This document shows positions 56,302 through 64,000 of a stretch of 64,000 nucleotides of DNA, one piece after another. The DNA is taken from the NCBI GenBank assembly GCA_025403435.1, contig CM046353.1, positions 21,707,987 to 21,771,986 of the forward strand. Direction: 5' to 3'. Position 1 is the first letter of the stretch; each line of letters begins with the position of its first letter. Origin of the DNA: Artocarpus heterophyllus (Eukaryota > Streptophyta > Magnoliopsida > Rosales > Moraceae). A program made the translations under genes and the position numbers. The notes under the pieces were generated by a model. It searched no databases. It was not told the DNA's origin and was given only the letters and a program-made list of their open reading frames with translations.

Positions 56302-57822
56302 AGGCCTCCCTAACACCAGCAATTCACAATCTGCCACTCATATTCTTGCCGTGGAGTTCAGGACGGTTCAGAATCTTGAATTTTAGGACATCAACAATAA
56401 TTATGTGGGCATAGTCATATCCAACTTGATCTCCAACAACTCTCAGCCAACAGCATACTACGATACAGATGATGGGTATGATGACACAAATACCACCATA
56501 ATTCTCAAGAGCGAAGACCCTTTTCAGGCCTAGAGCAAATATGACAGCCTGTAGGAATTGCTTTGTGTGTCAATATCTACTCTTGGCACGGGGAGGCCAA
56601 TACGGCCACTTTTAGCATTTCCCATTAATCTCTCTCAAGTGTTGGATGAATATATGTACATTGGCTTCTCTACTGCCCATAATATCCATGGCTGGAGCTT
56701 TAGAATTAGAGGAAGGGCAATAGATTTGGATTGCAAGAAACTCCCACATTTCCAACAAAATCTAATATGGTAGTGCAACGAAAAGGGTTTAAAGTAGGTA
56801 TAGTTTTAGTTAGTATCACCCTCTTTATCTTGGTCACTTTGGCTGCTATTCGTATTTGACGCAGAATTAGAAAGCATGAGAGCTTAGAAGATTGGGAAAT
56901 TGAACATGGAGCTCAGAGATTTAAATACTCTGAGCTTTACTGTGTGACTAGGGCTTTGGAGAGGAGCCTTGTTGGGTCTAGAGGATTTGACAGAGTGTAC
57001 AAAGGGGTGATTCAAAGTACAGGGCTATAAGTGGCTGTGAAGCGAATTTGTAGCAACTCCAGTCAAGGAATGAAAGAATTTGTTGCCAGCATGGGAAGAC
57101 TAAGACATCAAAATCTGGTGCACTTACATGGATGGTGTCGAAGACAAGATGATCTCCTCCTTGTTTATGATCATATACCAAATGGAAGCCTTGATAAGCT
57201 TCTTGTCGACAATGAAAACTAGAAGAAAAGGCTAAGCTGGGAGCAAAGGTGCAAGATCCTTACTGATGTAGCTCAAGCATTGTTGCATTTCCATGAAGAA
57301 TGTGAGCAGACGGTGGTTCAGAGATGTTAAACCCAATAACATACTAATCGATGCAGATCTCAGTGTAAAACAGGGGGACTTTGGCCTGGCAAGAGCATAC
57401 GACCATGGAAACCATCCGGAAACAACCAACATTGCAGCAACACTAGGTTACATGGCCAATGAAGCCCTAAAAGCCTGTAGATGAGTTGGTATTGGTGGCT
57501 TGGGCAAGGCAACAACATTGTCGAGATATTTCCCACATTGAATGAGTACGATGCAAATGGAGTTGGCCTTGTACTCAGTCTTGGCCTACTCTGCTCTCAT
57601 CCCCATTCAGACAGAAGGCCAAGCATGAGAAGGGTTGTGCAGTATCTATTGCGAGATGCCAACTTTCCAACATTGCCAACAGACATTCACATCAAGCACC
57701 CTAAGGTGATTATGGCATACTCAGATAGTTATCCAAATGGGTCTGATCCTTCCTGTTCTAGGATGACTTGTTCTAAGAGTAATAGCTTCACAAGACTTGA
57801 TAAAAAAGGCTTCTGCAAGTAA
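56302..57822 (+). pseudogene. L-type lectin receptor kinase pseudogene, 3' part (lectin end, membrane segment, kinase)
   Basis: After the AGGCC duplication the lectin domain continues with SATHILAVEFRTVQNLEF, DINNNYVGI and MYIGFSTAHN (legume lectin beta strands). A membrane segment GIVLVSITLFILVTLAAI (about 56795-56855) follows, then the kinase: a decayed Gly loop LVGSRGFDRVYKG, VAVKR (Lys present), DFGLARAYDHG and GYMANE (APE-like). A 2 bp loss at 57317-57320 turns the catalytic loop HRDVKPNN out of frame. A deletion after 57470 removes subdomains VIII-IX. VLSLGLLCSHPHSDRRPSMR then closes the kinase. Stops occur at about 56377, 56770, 56857, 57028 and 57220. Confidence 0.9.
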
Positions 57823-58357
57823 AAGCACAAGCGTTACTTTCTAGTTTTTTTTTTTTTTTCACACTATGCATAGGAAAGAAGTGAAAATTGCTACTTTTGT
57901 CACTGAGATTGTGGACATACCACATTTTTTCTTTTTACTAAATAAGATTCAATTTCTCTCTCTATGCTGCTGTAATTGCCTTACTGTATCCCAATCCTGC
58001 ATTTCTGCTCTGGTAAGATGTATTGGTCAAATGTAACCCCTCATTCCAAGGCTACAAAATTAGTGTTGATCAACAGATAAATAATTTGTCATGCCACTGT
58101 GAGAAAGTTGAACAAATAGAATCATAAATAGCAACTAATGAATTCTTTTCAACAAAAAAGATTGTGGCAAGGCTCAAAATATCAACGTGGCATAAGTCAT
58201 CTATTCAAGGTCAACCACAACGAAACTTCAATTATTCTTAGTTTCACTTTTTCAAGGTCCGTGACAACATAAATGAAGAAGTTTACAGTTGACAAATACA
58301 TATAAAATGTTATCCCAGCACTTGTGCTATGTATCAAAGTGTATTTTGGATAAGGAA
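57823..58357. other. Tail-to-tail spacer between the kinase pseudogene and ARC5/DRP5B
   Basis: Both neighbours end here, from opposite strands. T run at 57846-57859; AT-rich; it would hold both 3' untranslated regions. No other feature seen. Confidence 0.5.
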
Positions 58358-59934
58358 TCACTTCTGGGAACTGGATCCAGGTTTTAAATCAACTTGATGC
58401 AAACAAATCTGCTTGTGTATCGAGTGGAATTTCTCCTTAAGCCTCTTTATCTGCAAAGCCATGAAAATATTTGCTCAACAAAAGATGAGTATGGGGCAAA
58501 AATTCACAGGTCTAACGAGGAAGAAAAGAAAAATAGTTTGCATACTCTTTTCAGCTCAATTTCTGCATCTCGTTTCCTCTGGCCTAATGAATGTCTTAGA
58601 TTGCTGATATCGAAAACATTATCCACATCATCTTCGAAAGCAGATTCTAAGTCCTCCCGGAGTAGAGCAGGCAACTTGTCTACAACTGGCATTAGAAGAA
58701 AACAGTTGAACTGCAAAAGATATACTCAAAGTCAGTAAGAAAGGATACAAAGGAAAACAAGGAAGCAAATGAAAATGAAGCAAACCATTAATACATCATA
58801 GTTTCATTTATGCTTCCATTTTTTATGGATTCAGCTTTTAGCAATCTGGTAATATAATGCGAAACTAAAGAACGAAAAATTCGAAGTTGGAAAAACAAGC
58901 ACAACAAAACGGACCAAAAAAAAAAGATGAACAAAATATAAAGAGACTGCAGAAAAAAGTCAGTCATAAAACACAATAGGACATAAACTGTATCTCTCAA
59001 ACAAAAACAGTAATTGCAATTAATGGACGATACGATATAAATTAACAGACAGCATTTGTAGTGCAAACCTTCAATTCAGCAGAGGCCAAGAAATACTCTC
59101 TTATTCCATGAAATATCTGTTGTACCAAAGCAAAAACAATCCGTTCAGATGAAGGAGCAAGCTTCCTATTCCAAAGTGTGCTGTCTAAAAGATCAGCAAG
59201 CCTTGTTTCTGTTGTCTGCACGGTTGAGGTGGAGTCAATTCCAGAAGCCAGATGACTCAGCTTCACATCTGCCCTAGGCTTTGTTTCCTGCTTCTCATTG
59301 CCCGATCCATATGACAGTTCTTGTAAAAGTCCAGCAGATACAGCTACACCCACGGTGGACTGTTCTGTTCCAGCAAATGAGTCTAAGAACTGACGTAATC
59401 CAGCACGATTCTACAATTGGATACCAACATATGAATAAGATAACTACAAAAACTGAATTTGTGAATTTAAGAGTGTTTGGTAGGTCGGTCCGGACCACTT
59501 TCTCAGTTATAAACAGTGTAAAGCTCTCACATGCTACAACAACAATAAAAAAATCGCTAATGCTACAGTAAAAATAGTTCTAACCAACGGTTCTAACTAC
59601 CCTGCCAAACACCCTATAAATATTTTTTGTTTCTCAATCTGGAGAAACTAAAGGCAGAAATATATTCATTCAAAGAAATTGTCATGAAAATTAAATCATC
59701 AAACAGATGATGAAAATTTTTGTCAAATTATTTCAAATGGATCACCCACCTGATACAAAATGTTTAGATCATATTCTTCCATGAATTTTAATGAACAGCT
59801 AATTACAGAAAAGTAGATTAATTTGAGCAGCAATAAAGAAAATCTAGATCCATCATTACAGGTCAGCCATGACAACCTTGTTGTGAAGAGACCATGTTAC
59901 ATATCGGGTGGTGCTTATTAAATCCTCCAAGCAT
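58358..59934 (-). CDS. ARC5: ARC5/DRP5B dynamin-related plastid division protein, last four exons
   Basis: Minus-strand exons at 59877-59934, 59069-59410, 58546-58710 and 58358-58450 (stop TGA at 58358-58360) join in one frame with GT-AG introns. They encode CLEDLISTTRYVTWSLHNK, then NRAGLRQFLDSF, DVKLSHLASGIDS and LADLLDSTLWNRKLAPSSER, then VDKLPALLREDLESAFEDD and LRHSLGQRKRDAEIELKR, then IKRLKEKFHSIHK. From knowledge of the family this is the C-terminal, stalk/effector-like part of ARC5 (DRP5B), a GTPase that assembles on the outer surface of the dividing chloroplast (and peroxisome) and drives constriction. GTPase-domain exons lie outside the window. No stops are seen; the gene may be intact. 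Copia D lies upstream, probably in an intron. Confidence 0.88.
59471..59614. mobile_element. Short MITE in an ARC5/DRP5B intron
   Basis: Inverted ends GAGTGTTTGGTAGG (59471-59484) and the complement of CCTGCCAAACACCC (59601-59614) match except for one or two bases. The length is about 144 bp and there is no coding sequence. Ends of the GGGTGTTTGG type are common in plant hAT- or PIF-like MITEs; the target duplication is not clear. It sits in the intron between exons 59069-59410 and 59877-59934. Confidence 0.7.
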
Positions 59935-60075
59935 CTACAACAGAAAACATATCAAAGACCTTTAAACTTGACCCAAGAAACAATAACAAACAAAAATTAA
60001 TACAGATGGAAAACAGCATTACTTGTGCATGTGGGATCCAAAACTTCAAGATAACATCCGGAATTTAAAGGAATC

Positions 60076-60165
60076 TTAGAATAACATTAAGCACCTCAAG
60101 CCTTATTCTTGCAGCATTTTCTTCTTTATCAACGTGGGCGTCAAATTGTTTAATGCTTACAACTT
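60076..60165 (-). CDS. Possible further ARC5/DRP5B exon
   Basis: The minus strand has a short open stretch reading SIKQFDAHVDKEENAARIRLE followed by a possible GT donor. The protein-like, charged character and position upstream of exon 59877-59934 suggest an exon, but its phase does not clearly join the next one, and acceptor choice is uncertain. Confidence 0.3.
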
Positions 60166-60217
60166 ACCTAGGCAGCCACGGTACTATAAATATAAAAAGT
60201 GGCATTTAAGTAGTTCC

Positions 60218-60468
60218 TGTTGGAAAGAAAAAACAGAATCCCACGTTTTATGGACTGATTAGGCCTGATTAGTCTCAGTTTTCTTATTTTAGGAAGGTGT
60301 TGACTTGTGTTGATTTGTTTCCTGATTTCCCTGATTTCTAGGATTTCTTTTCCTAAGATTATGCCATTGTAATATCTATATATACTGTTGTTTCTTTGCT
60401 GAATACTTAATAATAAAAATATAAGAGTGAGAATTACTAAAAGTCCACTCTTCTCTTCTCCGGTCTCA
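60218..60468 (+). repeat. Copia D 5' LTR
   Basis: TGTTGGAAAG to CCGGTCTCA, 251 bp, with a TATA-like 'tctatatatactg' near 60374-60386 and 'aataataaaaatataagag' near 60410. Confidence 0.88.
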
Positions 60469-60481
60469 TGGTATCAGAGCC
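60469..60481 (+). promoter_or_regulatory. Copia D primer-binding site
   Basis: TGGTATCAGAGCC directly after the LTR; a perfect initiator Met tRNA site. Confidence 0.92.
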
Positions 60482-60537
60482 GGCGATCACCGGCAAAAAA
60501 CTGATCAGTAAAGCTTGCTGGCTGTAACCCAGAACTC

Positions 60538-62892
60538 ATGTCTTCCATGTCAGAATCAACCGAGTCACAAATCAGTACAAATTCTCCTATGTCTATTACC
60601 TCTAACCACCCAGAAAATCCATCTATCCAAATAACCACACATAAACTAAATGGAAGCAATTTCAGAGAGTGGTACCAATCTGTCCTGCTTGTGATAAAAG
60701 GCAGAGGAAAGATGAGGTATCTTACTGGAGCGGCACCTGCACTAGATGCAGCAAATTACAGCGTGTGGGAGGCAGAAAATTCGATTGTGATGGCCTGGCT
60801 GATCAACTCAATGGAGCAGAGAATTGGACGCTTGTACCTGTTCTATCAAACGGCAAAAGAAATATTGGATGCTGTGAGAGAGATGTATTCGGATATGGAG
60901 AATATCTCACAAAGGTTTGAGGTTCGTTCTAAACTTCGGAATACTAGACAAGGTACAGTGTCTGTTACTGAATATTTCAATAATCTCTCTGAGCTGTGGC
61001 AAGAAATAGACCTATTCCAAAATATTTCTTGGAAGCATCCTGAAGATGGAATTCAGTACAGCAAAATGGTGGAAAGTGATCGAGTCTTTGATTTTCTGCA
61101 TGGTCTAAATCAAGATCTTGATGAAGTAAGAGGTCGCATACTTGGCACAAAGCCTTTACCTTCACTAAAGGAGGCATTCGCTGAAGTAAGGAGAGAGGAA
61201 ACAAGAAGGAAAGTGATGACTTCATCCTCACAAAATCCGGTGGCAGCCCAAGGATCCGCATTGACCACAAGCCGTATGGATTCAAAAGCACCTAACGGAA
61301 AGGACAAACAGATATGGTGCGAGCACTGTAAGAAGCCGTATCACACCAAGGATACATGCTGGTATCTCCACGGGAAACCTACTGATTGGAAGCCTCGAAG
61401 TCAGAGAAAAAATAATAAAAATGCTTATGTGGCCGAAGCAGCAACTGCTCCAGCAACTGCTCCAGCAACTGCTACAGCTCCTCAAGCATTTACGGCAGAA
61501 GAGATAGAGGTTCTCCGACGACTGATGAGTTCTTCATCTACTACAAAGGAGTCCGGCTCTAATTCATCTAGTTCCACAGGACCTACTGCCTTAGCTACTC
61601 ATAAAGGTATTGTATCTTTCCTGTCACACAAAGGAGCACATAACACCTGGATTGTAGATACTGGCGCATCTGATCATATGACAAGCTCGAGTACAGGTTT
61701 TAGGAATTATAAACCTTGTAGTGAGAATATTGGAATTACTGTAGCAGATGGTTCGGTCTGCACAGCAACAGGGAAAGGAGACTTGGAGGTTAATGGATTG
61801 AAGTTGAAATCGGTTCTTCATGTTCCTAATCTGGAGTGTAACTTACTTTCAGTTAGTAAAATAACTAGAGACTTGAATTGTTCTGTGACCTTTTCTCCTT
61901 ACTCTTGTACTTTTCAGGATTTGTCATCGGAGAGGACGATTGGGAATGGTGAGGAGCGAAGTGGTCTATACTATCTATCGGGTGTTGATTCTTCTCCAAG
62001 TCTGAAGTCATCTACTGTTTTCTCGTTATTTTCTGATTCCAATGTTCAGTTGTGGCATAATAGGTTGGGTCATCCAAGTTTCGTTTACTTGAAACATTTG
62101 TATCCTCATTTGTTTGTGAATAAAGATCCCTCCTTGTTTCATTGTGACCATTGCATTCTTGCAAAACAAACACGTGCATCATATCCCTCTCATATATACA
62201 AACCATCTAAACCATTCCATTTAGTTCATAGTGATATATGGGGACCATCAAGAGTCACGAGTTTAACCGGTGAAAGGTGGTTTGTTACCTTCATTGATGA
62301 TCACACCCGGGTGTGTTGGGTCTATTTAATGAAAGAAAAATCTGAGATACCCACGATCTTTAAGCAATTCCATAGGGTCATCACAAATGTATTTCAATCT
62401 TCCATACACATTCTTCGAACTGACAATGGTCGGGAGTATTTTTCTTATGAATTTAATGAATATCTCAAAGAGCATGGGATATTGCATCAAAGTTCATGTG
62501 CTTATACTCCTCAACAAAATGGGATTGCTGAACGAAAAAATCGTCATCTTTTGGAAGTTGCTAGATCAATCATGTTTGCTAGTAATGTCCCTTATTCCTT
62601 TTGGGGTGAGGCTATTCTCACATCAGCCTTCCTTATCAATCGTGTTCCTACAAAAGTCCTCAAATACCGAACCCCAATCAGTGAGTTGTTATCTATTTTT
62701 CCTTCTACTTGTGTCCATAATTCCCTTACACCTCGTGTATTTGGATGCATAGTATTCGTTTATAATGTTCAACCAAATCGAGGCAAGTTTGATCCAAAAG
62801 CTATTAAGTGTGTCTTTCTTGGCTATTCCTCTACACAAAAAGGTTATAGATGTTATCATCCCCCCACAAAACGTTTTTTTTGTCACTTGTGA
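60538..62892 (+). CDS. Copia D gag-protease-integrase polyprotein, 784 codons
   Basis: It starts at ATG 60538, 57 bp after the primer-binding site, the first ATG of the frame. Domains: gag with TTHKLNGSNFREWYQSVLL near residue 33; zinc knuckle CEHCKKPYHTKDTC (about 260-275); an Ala/Thr/Pro repeat (about 300-315); protease WIVDTGASDHM (about 370); GAG-pre-integrase and LWHNRLGHPS (about 504); integrase core HSDIWGPS (Asp, about 563), RTDNGREY (Asp, about 627) and NGIAERKNRHLLE (Glu, about 661). All catalytic residues are present. The frame ends early because of an indel in the T run at about 62873-62881. Confidence 0.92.
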   Translation: MSSMSESTESQISTNSPMSITSNHPENPSIQITTHKLNGSNFREWYQSVLLVIKGRGKMRYLTGAAPALDAANYSVWEAENSIVMAWLINSMEQRIGRLYLFYQTAKEILDAVREMYSDMENISQRFEVRSKLRNTRQGTVSVTEYFNNLSELWQEIDLFQNISWKHPEDGIQYSKMVESDRVFDFLHGLNQDLDEVRGRILGTKPLPSLKEAFAEVRREETRRKVMTSSSQNPVAAQGSALTTSRMDSKAPNGKDKQIWCEHCKKPYHTKDTCWYLHGKPTDWKPRSQRKNNKNAYVAEAATAPATAPATATAPQAFTAEEIEVLRRLMSSSSTTKESGSNSSSSTGPTALATHKGIVSFLSHKGAHNTWIVDTGASDHMTSSSTGFRNYKPCSENIGITVADGSVCTATGKGDLEVNGLKLKSVLHVPNLECNLLSVSKITRDLNCSVTFSPYSCTFQDLSSERTIGNGEERSGLYYLSGVDSSPSLKSSTVFSLFSDSNVQLWHNRLGHPSFVYLKHLYPHLFVNKDPSLFHCDHCILAKQTRASYPSHIYKPSKPFHLVHSDIWGPSRVTSLTGERWFVTFIDDHTRVCWVYLMKEKSEIPTIFKQFHRVITNVFQSSIHILRTDNGREYFSYEFNEYLKEHGILHQSSCAYTPQQNGIAERKNRHLLEVARSIMFASNVPYSFWGEAILTSAFLINRVPTKVLKYRTPISELLSIFPSTCVHNSLTPRVFGCIVFVYNVQPNRGKFDPKAIKCVFLGYSSTQKGYRCYHPPTKRFFCHL

Positions 62893-63157
62893 TGTCTCAT
62901 TTGTCAAGGATAAATTCTTTTATTCCCAAGTTTCTCTCCAGGGGGAGAATTCTACTCAGGAAGATAAACATTGGGATCCAGGGTTTTTTCCTTTAAACAT
63001 TCAAGATGTCCATAATATGTCTTCACATGTTATGTCCCAATATGAGTCTAGTAATGATGACTTAAGCAAAGGGGGAGAACTTAACATTGCTGATCCGAAA
63101 CCACCATTGTTGGTGTACTCAAGAAGACCACGAACTCCAAGGCAAACTCGAGACTGA
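62876..63157 (+). pseudogene. Copia D integrase tail / linker in the +1 frame
   Basis: After the poly-T indel the natural continuation is in another frame: FVTCDVSFVKDKFFY, the usual patch after integrase, then an acidic linker to the stop at 63155-63157. This segment and the preceding one were once a single reading frame. Confidence 0.85.
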
Positions 63158-64000
63158 ACCGATGGCAGATCTGACTCCTATCATTACAGAAAATCAAAGT
63201 CAAGAGGAACCTTGTGAGAATACGGCATGTGATGAGGATGAGTCAGGGAATGATAATGAGGAACAAATATGTGATCTTGATCTCCCAATTGCAGTAAGGA
63301 AGGGGGTAAGGTCTTGTACTAGAAATCCATTGTATCCAATTTCAAATTATCTTACCTACTCCAAATTGTCAGGAAATCTAAGGGCTTTTATCTCAAGAGT
63401 AGATAAGATACAAATCCCAAGGAATGTTCATGAGGCACTCCAGGATCCGAACTGGAAGGAAGCAGTACTAGAAGAAATGAAGGCTCTGAAAGATAATGAA
63501 ATGTGGGAGATGGTACAATTGCCTAAAGGAAAGAGAGTAGTGGGCAGTAAATGGGTATTTACAGTAAAATTTAAACCAGATGGGACTATAGAGCGTTATA
63601 AGGCCAGACTAGTAGCCCAAGGTTTTACTCAAACCTATGGAATTGACTATGAGGAGACTTTTGCACCGGTAGCCAAATTGAATTCAATCAGAATTATAAT
63701 GTCCATTGCTGCTAATTTAGACTGGGGGCTATATCAGTTAGATATCAAGAATGCTTTCCTCAACGGCACTCTAGAGGAAGAAGTATATATGAGGTCTCCT
63801 CCAGGATTTGAAGCAGAAGAAGGGTTAGACATGGTGTGTAAACTAAAAAAATCTCTTTATGGTCTGAAACAATCTCCGAGAGCATGGTTTACTCGATTCA
63901 GTGCAGTGATGAAGGATTTCGGTTACACTCAAGGGCAAGCTGATCATACCTTATTCATCAAGAAAAGCAAGTCTGGTAAGCAAGTTGTGTTAATTGTGTA
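63150..64000 (+). pseudogene. Copia D reverse transcriptase, open to the window edge
   Basis: A second frame change near 63150 opens a frame without stops from at least 63150 to 64000. It encodes the acidic linker, then [78 protein letters not shown] and SLYGLKQSPRAWFTRF, the N-terminal half of a copia reverse transcriptase. The YVDD centre lies just beyond the edge. Intact on its own, but cut off from the upstream part by frame changes. Confidence 0.88.

Larger units (their letters stand above)
60218..64000 (+). mobile_element. Copia D: 5' part of a young-looking Ty1-copia element
   Basis: It has a 251 bp LTR (60218-60468), a primer-binding site at 60469, then gag-pol up to reverse transcriptase at the window edge. 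The 3' LTR and target duplication lie outside. Unlike the other elements, gag to integrase is a single open frame of 784 codons and only two frame changes were found in 3.4 kb of coding sequence. Confidence 0.92.

Noticed and set aside
57031..57822. A functional receptor-like kinase
   Set aside because: Frameshift at the HRD motif, loss of subdomains VIII-IX and several stop codons exclude an active kinase.

Overview
This 64 kb window is plant nuclear DNA, almost certainly from a dicot. It holds degenerate Ty1-copia and Ty3-gypsy LTR retrotransposons, a tRNA-derived SINE, MITE and foldback DNA elements, a broken L-type lectin receptor kinase gene and the 3' exons of an intron-containing plastid-division dynamin (ARC5/DRP5B). 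No bacterial operons, CRISPR or phage genes are present. The species cannot be named from the sequence. All lineage and domain calls are from reading motifs; no database search was possible.

Layout. (1) 1-10691 is a four-level nest: an old copia LTR remnant (10265-10691) abuts the 3' LTR of a gypsy element (gypsy A, 91-10264), which holds a reverse-oriented, rearranged copia element (copia A, 789-8893, target duplication GATCT), whose first LTR holds a forward solo LTR of its own family (1206-3236). (2) 11309-11573 is a SINE; about 11770-29140 looks like a Mutator-type element with long inverted ends and GC-rich inner islands, split by a copia element (copia E, 12787-28095, duplication GTTTT), itself split by a complete but frameshifted chromovirus-like gypsy element (gypsy B, 18000-26854, duplication GCACA). 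(3) 29365-30640 is a pair of nested inverted-repeat elements. (4) 30714-41750 is a long foldback element whose left arm was hit by a 9.7 kb copia element (copia B, 30740-40461). (5) 42026-42304 is a MITE. (6) 43422-57822 is an L-type lectin receptor kinase pseudogene split by a reverse copia element (copia C, 43805-56301, duplication AGGCC); one LTR of copia C holds a very large solo LTR (48537-56172, duplication GTTAA) with five 385 bp tandem units, and that holds a reverse solo LTR of the gypsy B family (52870-55013, duplication GGTTA). (7) 58358-59934, minus strand, carries the last ARC5/DRP5B exons. (8) 60218-64000 is the 5' part of the youngest-looking copia element (copia D).

The most unusual signal is a GC-rich 14 bp near-palindrome, TTCGGC(AG or CT)GCCGAA, repeated at 21-22 bp spacing in clusters of 2-8. 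The same array sits in LTRs of copia A, copia B and gypsy B, which belong to two different superfamilies, and again in the untranslated leader of copia B. It is absent from the related gypsy A LTR. The spacing equals two DNA helical turns and is kept although the motif has decayed. I know of no named element that explains it; shared regulatory binding sites or spread by recombination between LTRs are the two main hypotheses.
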